A stretch of 64,000 nucleotides of DNA from JAVJRN01 sp047635055 (GTDB taxonomy: Bacteria; Bacteroidota; Bacteroidia; Cytophagales; Cyclobacteriaceae): the NCBI GenBank assembly GCA_047635055.1, contig JBLIIJ010000006.1:10092-74091 (forward strand), in the 5' to 3' direction. The notes beneath the pieces were generated by a model, which made no database searches, had not been told where the DNA came from, and saw nothing but the letters and a program-made list of their open reading frames with translations. Position numbers and translations under genes: made by a program. Position 1 is the first letter of the stretch, and each line of letters begins with the position of its first letter. Shown here piece after piece: positions 25,072 through 33,028 of this stretch.

Positions 25072-27000
25072 CTAAATTTCCACCCCCATTACGAGCACAT
25101 CATCCGTTTGATGTGAATTCCCTTGCCATTCGAGGAAAGTATTTTCAATGATCTCTCCTTGTTGCTTCATTGGCAAATTAGAAGTGTCAGTAATTAATGC
25201 TTTTAATTTTTTACCCATAAATCTTTTGTCATTTTCACCGCCAAATTGATCTTGAAAACCATCGGAGAACATGAATAGCTTGTCACCATCTTCTAATTGT
25301 ATCTGTTCTTTTCCGAGTGTGTTTGATACCATTTTCTCATCACCTTCCATTCCACCAATCATCGCTCTTGGACCTTTAAAACTGGTGAGCTCGCCCTTGC
25401 GGAGCATGTGTAGCTGTATTCCTGCTCCGGCAAATTCTGCACTTAAGTCATCTAAGTTGATTACTACTAGACCCATTTCCATACCATCTCGGTATCCTTC
25501 TGATGCATCTCGCTGAAGCTCTTGCTTTATTTGCTTATCTAATCTCGCCAAGATCTTCATTGGGTCTATTGAATTTTGATAGTAGATAATGTTAGTTAAT
25601 TGATTACTTCCCATAATTGACATAATCGCCCCCGGTACACCGTGTCCTGTACAATCGGCACATGCGATAACCAAATATTCATTTCTTCCTTGCCTGACTC
25701 TTTCAAACCAATAAAAATCACCACTAACTACATCTTTAGGACGATTCATAACAAATGCGTCCTTAGTAACTTTCGAAATCACTTCAAGATTTGGTAGGAT
25801 AGAGCGTTGTATTCTTTCAGCATATTTTATGCTGTCTTCAATTTGTCTATTAACAATCTCTAATTCTGATTTTTGAATTTCAATCTTTTCATTTTGATCC
25901 CCAAGTTGATGATTAAGTTCTTTTTGCTCTTCCATCCTTTTATGCAACATGGATGAAGCATGCTCTATCTGTCTGGCTAGTTCACCTAATTCATCTTTGG
26001 AGTTGATATCGAGTTGAATTTCTAGATTTCCCTTTGCCAATTCTTTTGCGGCGTTTCCGAGCTTGATTATTGGTTTTACAAAAAGATTAGCAGCGACAAG
26101 CGAGAGAATTATTGCAATAAGCAGAATAGGGATGATAACCCAAAGTAAGGTTTTTTGAATTTTAGTTAATGGCTTAAAGGCAAGATCCTTTGAAATATTC
26201 ACAGCGAGGGTCCAGTTATTTCCAGCATAGTTTTGATAGCCTCTTTCTTTGGCTACATAAAACAATTGATCATCAGTTTCGAGAAACTCTACATTAGAGT
26301 TTTCAATATCTTTCACGATATCAAAATATTCGTAATGGTCTTTCAGTACGCCTGTGGTGTTAGTGTTAGAATATAGGAGTAGTCCATCTTCGTTGAATAA
26401 ATTAATATTTAAGGTTCTCCCATCCCCAGCTTCACCAAGTGATATATTTCCAAGGATTTTATATAGTTCATCCACCAAAATACTACCAACGATAACGCCA
26501 ACGGGTTCCTCTTCAAAGTAATCATTAACTACGGCAGCTAGGTTGATAACTACACGTCCGATTGATTCAGACTTACGTATGTCCATTACTGATTTAGCAC
26601 CGTTTTCTATAGCAATCCAGTAATCCCCACCAGGATGTTTTTTTCCAAGGGACAGCCTTTTACTGTCAGCAATGCGTAGTTTATCCATATTGAAAAACGA
26701 AAATGAATGATAAAGGTCATTTAAGTTTACAAGTTCTTGTAATCGATTGATCATTTCCTCTTCACCAATATCTGTTATTTGGAAGTATGGATTTTTTGCA
26801 ACCATTCGGACATCATTGAGTCTAGAAAACATAAAGCGTTCGATGTTGGCAATATTTTCTTCTGACTGATTTTTTATGCTTGTCAGTAATTCTGCCTTAA
26901 ATGCTTTCTCAACTTGCCGATTCATTATAAAAAATAGAACAGCTAAGGATGTTATTACAAGAAATAGACAAAGGGATGTTAGTTTACCGTAAATACTCAT
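25072..27000 (-). CDS. SiaA-like membrane phosphatase: CACHE sensor, HAMP, SpoIIE/PP2C domain
   Basis: 642 aa. Helix 1 at about 8-27, a double-CACHE-like extracytoplasmic sensor (about 30-278, with DYWIAIENGAKSVMD and GGDYW), helix 2 at about 284-308, HAMP about 305-358 (KPIIKLGNAAKELAKGNLEI), coiled coil 358-400, and a complete SpoIIE-type PP2C domain from about 405. Metal-binding residues are present: Asp428 in VSGDFYW, Asp449 in ADCTGHGVPGA, Asp580 in SDG, and Asp633-Asp634 in TDD. In P. aeruginosa the same architecture (SiaA) dephosphorylates SiaC. With siaB and siaC 4-6 kb away in this block it is the natural antagonist of the kinase. ATG at 27000; it is transcribed alone, toward the palindromic terminator. 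Confidence 0.9.
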   Translation of the reverse strand: MSIYGKLTSLCLFLVITSLAVLFFIMNRQVEKAFKAELLTSIKNQSEENIANIERFMFSRLNDVRMVAKNPYFQITDIGEEEMINRLQELVNLNDLYHSFSFFNMDKLRIADSKRLSLGKKHPGGDYWIAIENGAKSVMDIRKSESIGRVVINLAAVVNDYFEEEPVGVIVGSILVDELYKILGNISLGEAGDGRTLNINLFNEDGLLLYSNTNTTGVLKDHYEYFDIVKDIENSNVEFLETDDQLFYVAKERGYQNYAGNNWTLAVNISKDLAFKPLTKIQKTLLWVIIPILLIAIILSLVAANLFVKPIIKLGNAAKELAKGNLEIQLDINSKDELGELARQIEHASSMLHKRMEEQKELNHQLGDQNEKIEIQKSELEIVNRQIEDSIKYAERIQRSILPNLEVISKVTKDAFVMNRPKDVVSGDFYWFERVRQGRNEYLVIACADCTGHGVPGAIMSIMGSNQLTNIIYYQNSIDPMKILARLDKQIKQELQRDASEGYRDGMEMGLVVINLDDLSAEFAGAGIQLHMLRKGELTSFKGPRAMIGGMEGDEKMVSNTLGKEQIQLEDGDKLFMFSDGFQDQFGGENDKRFMGKKLKALITDTSNLPMKQQGEIIENTFLEWQGNSHQTDDVLVMGVEI

Positions 27001-27175
27001 ATTTCAGTTGATGTCTTTAAGTCTACAAATTAGGTGATTAATAAAAGATTAAAAAGCATGAATCCAATCCAATTTCAATACCCTCATCGATTAGTCGATA
27101 AAAATGCAATAATTATCTAATTATAATTTTTTGATTGTTAAAGAATTGGTTTTTTTGCGTTGAAAATGACGTAAA

Positions 27176-27622
27176 ATGATATTTAGAGTATTGTTAATAT
27201 TATATGCCTTTGGTTCTTTTCTAATTATAAAGGGCCAAAACCTCACAATCTATAAGAGCCCATTAAATATTGATGAGACTGCTCAAAAAGTCATAGAAGG
27301 GATTCAAAATAAGGGACTGCTCTTTTTTGAAATTGTAGCCCATGATAAGATAGCTGCCGAAAGAGGTCAGAAAATTGCCCCTACACGTAGTATCTTATTT
27401 GAAGACCCAGACTTAACAACAAAGCTGATTATTTGTCAACAAACAACGGCGATTGATCTTCCATTAGAGTTTTTGGTGTGGGAGGAAGAGGGTGATGTTT
27501 ATATTGGATTTATAGATCCGAAATTCATGAAGAAAAGGTTTCTCGTCATTGGTTGTGACGAGACCATTCAAGCATTAACAAAGTTAATGATCAGGCTAGC
27601 CAATGATGCTATTCGCGAATAG
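27176..27622 (+). CDS. DUF302-domain secreted protein
   Basis: 148 aa. Signal peptide (VLLILYAFGSFLIIKGQ) and a DUF302 domain: NKGLLFFEIVAHDKIAAERG, RSILFEDPDLTTKLIICQQT, and IDLPLEFLVWEEEGDVYIGF. DUF302 is a small fold of unknown function, sometimes linked to sulfur or metal stress. ATG 27176 overlaps nothing upstream. The last codons lie inside a perfect 28-nt palindrome that also serves the convergent DUF2911 gene. Confidence 0.82.
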   Translation: MIFRVLLILYAFGSFLIIKGQNLTIYKSPLNIDETAQKVIEGIQNKGLLFFEIVAHDKIAAERGQKIAPTRSILFEDPDLTTKLIICQQTTAIDLPLEFLVWEEEGDVYIGFIDPKFMKKRFLVIGCDETIQALTKLMIRLANDAIRE

Positions 27623-27629
27623 CATCATT
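27602..27629. terminator. Perfect 28-nt palindrome at the DUF302 / DUF2911 junction
   Basis: 14-nt arms, exact reverse complements (AATGATGCTATTCG / CGAATAGCATCATT), centred at 27615/27616. It includes the stop codon of the DUF302 gene and ends 4 bp before the stop of the convergent DUF2911 gene. No strong T-run follows, so it may work as an mRNA 3'-end stabiliser as well as a bidirectional terminator. Confidence 0.6.
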
Positions 27630-27633
27630 AATA

Positions 27634-28179
27634 TCATATTGGCGTAAAGGGGATAGCGAGTTTTACAAACTCCCATCGAAGAATAAACTCATCATTAGTA
27701 AAATATATTTTCAATTTTTCTTGATTTTCATCCATCCAGCTTGGAGAAAACGTTATTCTTAGTTGGTCTTCACTTTGGTCATAGCTGTAAGCTCCCCATT
27801 GCTTCCACTGCTTATTAAAAATAAGGGTCCATTTTCCTTTACTTGGGATGGTAAAAAATGAATACTTCCCTTTTGGTAAAATATCGTCACCAAGCTTTAT
27901 ATCACTTTGAATGTTAATGAGCGAAGCATCATTAGCACCAGTGCGCCATACTTGATCGTATGGTTCTAGCTCACCCCATATTTTTCTTTTGCGAACGGAC
28001 GGGCTGCTATACTCAGTTTTGTAAATTTTATTGTTAATGATAATGCTATCTACCGTGAGTGGAGATGGTCTGGTATTAGGGTCAGTATTGTCACAAGATG
28101 TGAGTATTAATACAATTAGGCTGAACAAACAGATATAAGAGTGTTTGATTATGTGCAAAATATGTTCTTTTTCGATCAC
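27634..28179 (-). CDS. DUF2911-domain lipoprotein
   Basis: 181 aa. Signal with lipobox (LIVLILTSC, Cys29 from the chosen start) and a DUF2911 domain. Motifs are YSSPSVRKRKIWGELEPYDQ followed by VWRTGANDAS, LPKGKYSFFTIPSKGKWTLI and FNKQWKQWGAYSYD. The domain is common in Bacteroidota surface or periplasmic proteins; its function is not known. There is no ATG near the signal peptide. GTG at 28179 is the best start, because later candidates would cut the signal sequence. Confidence 0.82.
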   Translation of the reverse strand: MIEKEHILHIIKHSYICLFSLIVLILTSCDNTDPNTRPSPLTVDSIIINNKIYKTEYSSPSVRKRKIWGELEPYDQVWRTGANDASLINIQSDIKLGDDILPKGKYSFFTIPSKGKWTLIFNKQWKQWGAYSYDQSEDQLRITFSPSWMDENQEKLKIYFTNDEFILRWEFVKLAIPFTPI

Positions 28180-28278
28180 TATACAAGTATTGGTGTTGTA
28201 ACTAAACCTTTGATAATAAGCTTATTAACTGGAAGGGTATATTTTTTGTTGCAAACATTTCTAAAAACTGATAAGATC

Positions 28279-28537
28279 ATGGTAATAATTGGAATAGAAA
28301 TCCCTCAACTCAACGAAGAACATGAGATTGAAGTTGAAGTAAGAGTTAGCGGCATCAAAAAACAATACAATTATCGTTTAGATTTTTTATTGGGATGAGT
28401 GCCCGTTTCCAACAGACAACAGGGTTGAGTGTATAGGGCAACTCATCATTGCATACGATAAAAGATGGGATCTTGCGCACATTGGCTTACCAACAGACGA
28501 TTTCATTCCAATTACTTTCAGAAAAAAGAGATTTTAA
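28279..28537 (+). pseudogene. Small hypothetical gene split by a frameshift in a T6 run
   Basis: From ATG 28279 the frame gives MVIIGIEIPQLNEEHEIEVE, then VRVSGIKKQYNYRLDF, and reaches TGA at 28396-28398. Shifting one base at the T6 run (28383-28388) lets the frame continue naturally as YWDECPFPTDNRVECIGQLI, then AYDKRWDLAHIGLPTDDFIP, to TAA at 28535-28537. The combined product is about 86 aa with good protein character throughout. Either a real frameshift or a homopolymer sequencing error. I recall no named family. The end overlaps the convergent DUF3127 gene by 4 bp. Confidence 0.65.
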
Positions 28538-28929
28538 AAAGGAAGATCATCATCTCCAGAAAAATCTTCTTTGACCCAGTTGCCTTCTTCACTTGGAGGC
28601 GGTGGTGTTTCTTGATTACTTGGAGGCGGTGGTGTATTCGTTTGGTTAGCTGATTTTTTTTCAATCCGCCAGGCTTGAAGTGTGTTAAAATACTTCGTGT
28701 TTCCTTGAGGATCGGTCCATTTACGACCTTTCAAATTAAATGCAATGGATACATCGTCACCTACTTGAATATTGTTGAGCTGGTCACAATTAGCCTGAAT
28801 GGTCTCTAACTTGATATATTCGGGATAAGTAGGGTTCTCCGCAAATTCAATTACAAACTCTCGTTTTTTGAATGATGCTGATATCTCTTGCGTATCAAAT
28901 TTCTCTGTAATTTTACCGTCTATGTTCAT
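28534..28929 (-). CDS. DUF3127 OB-fold protein with SSB-type acidic tail
   Basis: 131 aa. N-terminal DUF3127 domain (MNIDGKITEKFDTQEIS; KREFVIEFAENPTYPEYIKL; AFNLKGRKWTDPQGNTKYFN; LQAWRIEK), a single OB-like fold. The C-terminal 35 residues are a Pro-rich linker with a tandem repeat (NTPPPPSNQETPPPPS), ending in FSGDDDLPF, which closely mimics the DDDIPF tip through which SSB recruits replication and repair proteins. The domain plus tail strongly suggest a ssDNA-binding-like protein. DNA binding itself is inference. Confidence 0.85.
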   Translation of the reverse strand: MNIDGKITEKFDTQEISASFKKREFVIEFAENPTYPEYIKLETIQANCDQLNNIQVGDDVSIAFNLKGRKWTDPQGNTKYFNTLQAWRIEKKSANQTNTPPPPSNQETPPPPSEEGNWVKEDFSGDDDLPF

Positions 28930-28978
28930 TCGATTATTCTTTAAAACTATTCGCCAAATTAGCGGTTCTGTTTAGCAT

Positions 28979-29128
28979 ATGAAACGGTCTAAAAAGATTT
29001 TTTTTATCATTACAGCATTTTTTTTAATCCTCATGGTTTTAATAGGCATTGATATTTCAAATCGGACGACTTGGCCGGGTTCAAAAAAGAATTTAAAAGA
29101 ACGAATAGAGCAGAAAGTAGATGAATAA
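28979..29128 (+). CDS. 49-aa single-pass membrane peptide
   Basis: ATG 28979 to TAA 29126-29128. A basic start (MKRSKKI) is followed by one membrane helix (FFIITAFFLILMVLIGI) and a polar tail (DISNRTTWPGSKKNLKERIE). The end overlaps the ATG of the DUF2452 gene at 29121 by 8 bp, so the two are translationally linked, which supports it being real. Divergent from the DUF3127 gene, whose start is 50 bp away. Function unknown. Confidence 0.65.
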   Translation: MKRSKKIFFIITAFFLILMVLIGIDISNRTTWPGSKKNLKERIEQKVDE

Positions 29129-29585
29129 AAATAAGGTTGATATTTCCAAGATAGACCTTGAAAAGGACCGTGATAAAATCACGGATATGCCTGGTTTAAT
29201 TGAATATGCCCATAGCGTTGGTAGTGCAATCATAAAGCCAGAAGATAAGGGGAAAATAAGGGGAGTGGCAGTTGCTGCGATGCACGATCAAACAGATCGA
29301 CAATTTCATCAGATATATAAGCAGATGAAGACACTTGTTGATCAAGCCAGCTATTTGAAGAAGCGAGTTGAGGTATCTGAGAGAATTTACACGTCAGATA
29401 TTGGGTTTGACCCTGTCTACAACAAGGATTATTATTTGTACCATAGAAAAAATGGGAGTGACGTCTTATCGATGATAAGTCCTGAAGAGTGGGGGAGGAG
29501 CTTTCCATTTGAAAAGTTTATCGCGCATGTTAGGCTACTTACAGATCATACATGGGAAATAGTGAAAGCGGAGGAAGAGCTTTAG
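29121..29585 (+). CDS. DUF2452-family protein
   Basis: 154 aa, cytosolic. Recognised by DKITDMPGLIEYAHSVGSAI then IKPEDKGKIRG, VAVAAMHDQTDRQFHQIYKQ, KKRVEVSERIYTSDIGFDPV, and SPEEWGRSFPFEKFIAHVRL with LLTDHTWEIV. The family is widespread in Bacteroidota and has no established function. It overlaps the 49-aa membrane peptide gene (8 bp) and ends 1 bp before the stop of the convergent TonB receptor gene. Confidence 0.82.
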   Translation: MNKNKVDISKIDLEKDRDKITDMPGLIEYAHSVGSAIIKPEDKGKIRGVAVAAMHDQTDRQFHQIYKQMKTLVDQASYLKKRVEVSERIYTSDIGFDPVYNKDYYLYHRKNGSDVLSMISPEEWGRSFPFEKFIAHVRLLTDHTWEIVKAEEEL

Positions 29586-29586
29586 T

Positions 29587-31974
29587 TCAAATTTTGGCTC
29601 TTAATGAGAAATAGAAGTTTCGACCTGCCGCACTAATTCCTGAAGAGTAGCTGCGATAATGCTGATCTAGAATATTTTCAATTCCTGTTTGAAAAGTGAA
29701 TGTTTCACTCAGTAGATATTCGGTTTGTAGGTTTAAGGTAATCCAGCCAGGAGATCCACCAGAAGTATAAATTTCGGACTTATCGATCAACTCTGAATCT
29801 GGAATGTTTATGGCTCTTTTTGAGAAGTTATACATTAGGGAAAAGCTGGTTTTCAATTTTTCACGCTTATTCGAAATAGATATCTTACCGAATACTGGCG
29901 GTATATGTCGAAGCGGTTCATTATCTGCCAATGTTTGGCCTCTGGAATAGTTAATGGAACTTGAGGCTTTCCATGCTTGGCTTATTGATATCCGTGCATT
30001 CAATCCTGAACCGACGATCCTCGCTCGACCGTTATTTATCTGTGCTCTGAGCTCCTTTTCTGCACCACCTATGACTGCTGTATTTTGACCATCGAGGAGA
30101 TACTCACCACGTACGATGGCATTTTTTAAAATACTATGGTAACCGACCAAGTTTAGGATAATTTTTTCATTTTTAAACTGATAAGATATTTCCTGATTAT
30201 AAGAGTATTCAGGTTTAAGATCAGGATTAGGGACAGTGACGATATTGTCTGTTACTTCAAAAAGCTTACCAACATCATCGACATTTGGAGCTCTGAACCC
30301 TGAGGAGATAATACCGCTCCATTTATGTTTTAAATTGGGCTTGTAAACAATGCTTATCATGCCATTAAGTGCCTGATTTTTTAAATTATATTTTCCATCG
30401 AATAATGCTAACCCTACGTTATTTGTTTCAGCCTCAAGGGATATTGCGCTATACCGGGTGCCAATTCCAATGGTCCAGTTTTTGATTTCTTTGAGATAAT
30501 TAAGATAGGCAGCCATTGATTGGTATTTACTGCCTTCATTGGGGTAACGAGATTCGGTAATAGTTTTTTCTTTGGTGAGCTGATTTGTTCGGTAAGCAAG
30601 AGAACTAACATCATTAGAAAAGAGATCTATTCCATAGTAAATCTGGTCTTTTCCTACCGACTTATTAAAATCTATATTCAAGGTATACAGGTCAACTTTT
30701 TCCTGTTGCGTCCTTAGACTTTCGCTACCAAACCTTCGGTCGTTTCTGCTTTCTTTATAACGTTGATAGCCTAATGTAAGTCTGCTTTGGTCAAAAAATT
30801 TGTTAGACTTAAAATAATTGAATGAATATCTGTTCAGTAACCATTCTTGAGGACCGTAATACCATTCGGCATAGGTTAAAGAGTCACTATCACCAATATT
30901 TCTAGTTAAGCGATCGTATCTAGGAATATCCGATGATTGACTGACGTAAAGGCCTATTTCCAAATTGGAATATTTACCAGTTCTAAATTTAAATTTATTG
31001 ATGGCGCTGAAGAGATCGAATCCAGACTGCAATTGCAAGTTTGGGTCGTCGTTGGCGACAAGAAAATCTGCTCCATCAAGTGTGCTGACATAGAAGTTGC
31101 GCTTAAAATACCCTTTATACTTTTCGGACCTGTTGGAGCCTGCTTTTAAGTCACCAAAACTAGAATATGAAAACGATCCAAAATAATTGAAATTTTTACT
31201 TGAAACGGAAGTGCTCATATGTCCAGTGTTTTCTTTTGCTGCTGTGGCGTACCTACCTAAAACGTTCAAATTAACTTTTACTTCGTCTGAAAAAATGGGG
31301 GAAACCGTATTGAAGCTCATGACACCACCTAATGCATCACTGCCATATATTATCGAACCAGGACCATAAATTACTTCAGCTTGAGAGATAGCATTTGGGT
31401 CGATATTAATAATGTTCTGGAGGTTTCCTGATCTGTAGATAGCATTGTTTAGTCTAACTCCATCAACAACCAAAAGAACAGAATTAGCTGCAAAACCTCT
31501 TAGCATCGGACTTCCACCACCTAATTGACTCTTTTGTACAAAAACATCCCCACTGTTCGCTAATAAATCCGCAGATGTTGCAGGGTTGGAAAACTGAATT
31601 GTTTTTTTATTAATTGGCGTGATATTCTGAGCTACTGCTCCAGGGTTTTGAGACCATTTGTTTGCAGAGATGATTACTTCGTCAAACTCAAAAGACTTAG
31701 GTTTAAGTATGATTTTTTTGGATGACAGGGCTTCCTTTACTTGAAGGATAATTTGTTGAAAGCCAGGGTGTTGAAAAATTATTTGACCTGTCGTGGGGAA
31801 ATCACTAAGGTCTATAAACCCTTTATCGTTTGAGCTGGCTGTAGCGTTCTGATTTTCGTGATATACGAAAACATCAGAGATGGGGGTTTCCGTGTTCTTT
31901 TCTATTAATTGTATAGATTGACTATGTGCTACTCCTGATAATAATAGGGTAGCTACCCAAAGGGTAAACTTCAT
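29587..31974 (-). CDS. TonB-dependent outer-membrane receptor (heme/metal type)
   Basis: 795 aa and intact. Signal peptide (LWVATLLLSGVAHSQ), carboxypeptidase-regulatory-like N-domain (20-90), plug about 110-230 (QKSQLGGGSPMLRGFAANSV, LLVVDGVRLNNAIYRSGNLQ, VIYGPGSIIYGSDALGGVMS), then a 22-strand barrel ending in GRNFYFSLRAKI with terminal hydrophobic residue. FRAPNVDDVGKLFE and the plug signature are those of the hemoglobin/transferrin/lactoferrin receptor group, which also contains zinc receptors. A palindrome identical to that before the lipoprotein gene of the first metal locus lies about 28 bp upstream of the ATG, so control by the same metal regulator is likely. It might substitute for the broken receptor at 349-2733. 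Confidence 0.92.
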   Translation of the reverse strand: MKFTLWVATLLLSGVAHSQSIQLIEKNTETPISDVFVYHENQNATASSNDKGFIDLSDFPTTGQIIFQHPGFQQIILQVKEALSSKKIILKPKSFEFDEVIISANKWSQNPGAVAQNITPINKKTIQFSNPATSADLLANSGDVFVQKSQLGGGSPMLRGFAANSVLLVVDGVRLNNAIYRSGNLQNIINIDPNAISQAEVIYGPGSIIYGSDALGGVMSFNTVSPIFSDEVKVNLNVLGRYATAAKENTGHMSTSVSSKNFNYFGSFSYSSFGDLKAGSNRSEKYKGYFKRNFYVSTLDGADFLVANDDPNLQLQSGFDLFSAINKFKFRTGKYSNLEIGLYVSQSSDIPRYDRLTRNIGDSDSLTYAEWYYGPQEWLLNRYSFNYFKSNKFFDQSRLTLGYQRYKESRNDRRFGSESLRTQQEKVDLYTLNIDFNKSVGKDQIYYGIDLFSNDVSSLAYRTNQLTKEKTITESRYPNEGSKYQSMAAYLNYLKEIKNWTIGIGTRYSAISLEAETNNVGLALFDGKYNLKNQALNGMISIVYKPNLKHKWSGIISSGFRAPNVDDVGKLFEVTDNIVTVPNPDLKPEYSYNQEISYQFKNEKIILNLVGYHSILKNAIVRGEYLLDGQNTAVIGGAEKELRAQINNGRARIVGSGLNARISISQAWKASSSINYSRGQTLADNEPLRHIPPVFGKISISNKREKLKTSFSLMYNFSKRAINIPDSELIDKSEIYTSGGSPGWITLNLQTEYLLSETFTFQTGIENILDQHYRSYSSGISAAGRNFYFSLRAKI

Positions 31975-32002
31975 AATTAACTGGATATTTTCATTTTAAT
32001 AA

Positions 32003-32015
32003 GCAACAATGCTGC
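32003..32015 (-). promoter_or_regulatory. Candidate operator, second copy of the GCAGCATTGTTGC palindrome
   Basis: On the minus strand GCAGCATTGTTGC ends 29 nt before the TonB receptor ATG (31974). All 13 bases are identical to 2758-2770. In both copies the motif is followed by a TTAAAA-containing stretch and then a start codon. I noticed no other copy in the window. Confidence 0.55.
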
Positions 32016-32062
32016 CGCGAAGTAACCCATTTTTTTTATCCTTACCGAAATGAATTCTTGCA

Positions 32063-33028
32063 ATGCCTATAATTTCTGATTCCTCCTACAAGCACCGACC
32101 TTCTTTTCTCTTTTCGCGACATTTAGAAACCATTATTCCTTCCATGTTTTTTAAACCATTTGAGGTTGACTATCATAGGCAGAGGTTGGAGTTGGCTGAT
32201 GGAGACTTTCTGGATTTGGATTGGCTCAAAAATGGGAATAAAAAATGCATGGTTATTACACATGGCTTAGAAGGTAGCGCAGATCGATATTACGTAAAAA
32301 GAACTGCGAAATATTTTCATCAACGCGGTTGGGATATCTTGGCATGGAATTGTAGAAGTTGTAGTGGAGAAATGAACCGACTGCCTAGGTTTTATCATCA
32401 TGGAGATACCGACGATTTGGCTACAGTTGTAAATCAAGCAATAGCAAACCAATATAACGATATTGTATTATTTGGTTACAGTATGGGGGGGAGTATGAGT
32501 TTGAAATATTTAGGCGAAGAAAGGAATATTGATAAGTCTATTAAGGGAGGCATAACTTTTTCAGTGCCATGTAACCTTCGAGACAGTGCGGAGGAAATAC
32601 ATAAAAAAGGAAACCAATTTTATGAAAGGCGCTTCTTGAAAAAGATAGTTGATAAAATGAAAATTAAGTCGACTTCCATGGCAGGCATAGATATTTCAGG
32701 GATTGACGACTTAGAAGATTTCGATGCATTTCATGCGCGGTACACCGTGCCTATGCATGGATTTGCAAGCTTAGATGATTTTTATAATAAAGCAACGTGC
32801 GATCAATATTTGGGCGATATTAAACTTCCTGTGCTCATTGCTAGTGCTCAGAATGATCCAATGTTGGGGGATAAGTGCTATCCTGAGATTATAGCCCAGG
32901 ATAGCACATTTATTTATCTTGAAACTCCCAAGGAGGGAGGACATGTTGGCTTTACTATTTCTCCAAAAGACTATAGCTGGATGGAGTATCGGGCTGATGA
33001 TTTTATTCGGAAGCAGATTCTTGTATAG
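32063..33028 (+). CDS. YheT-family alpha/beta hydrolase
   Basis: 321 aa. Alpha/beta-hydrolase fold of the YheT/EMB8 group: MVITHGLEGSADRYYVKRTA, GWDILAWNCRSCSGEMNRLP, nucleophile Ser140 in FGYSMGGSMS, DPMLGDKCYPE with the acid region, and His in EGGHVGF near residue 300. The N-terminal FSRHLETIIPSMF matches the family. Substrate unknown; short-chain esterase activity is reported for relatives. Monocistronic; the last 26 bp overlap the convergent msrB. Confidence 0.88.
   Translation: MPIISDSSYKHRPSFLFSRHLETIIPSMFFKPFEVDYHRQRLELADGDFLDLDWLKNGNKKCMVITHGLEGSADRYYVKRTAKYFHQRGWDILAWNCRSCSGEMNRLPRFYHHGDTDDLATVVNQAIANQYNDIVLFGYSMGGSMSLKYLGEERNIDKSIKGGITFSVPCNLRDSAEEIHKKGNQFYERRFLKKIVDKMKIKSTSMAGIDISGIDDLEDFDAFHARYTVPMHGFASLDDFYNKATCDQYLGDIKLPVLIASAQNDPMLGDKCYPEIIAQDSTFIYLETPKEGGHVGFTISPKDYSWMEYRADDFIRKQILV

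Noticed and set aside
28141..28398. 85-codon plus-strand frame starting inside the DUF2911 gene region
   Set aside because: Only the part from ATG 28279 looks like protein; the first 46 codons run antisense to the signal peptide end of the DUF2911 gene and through its promoter.
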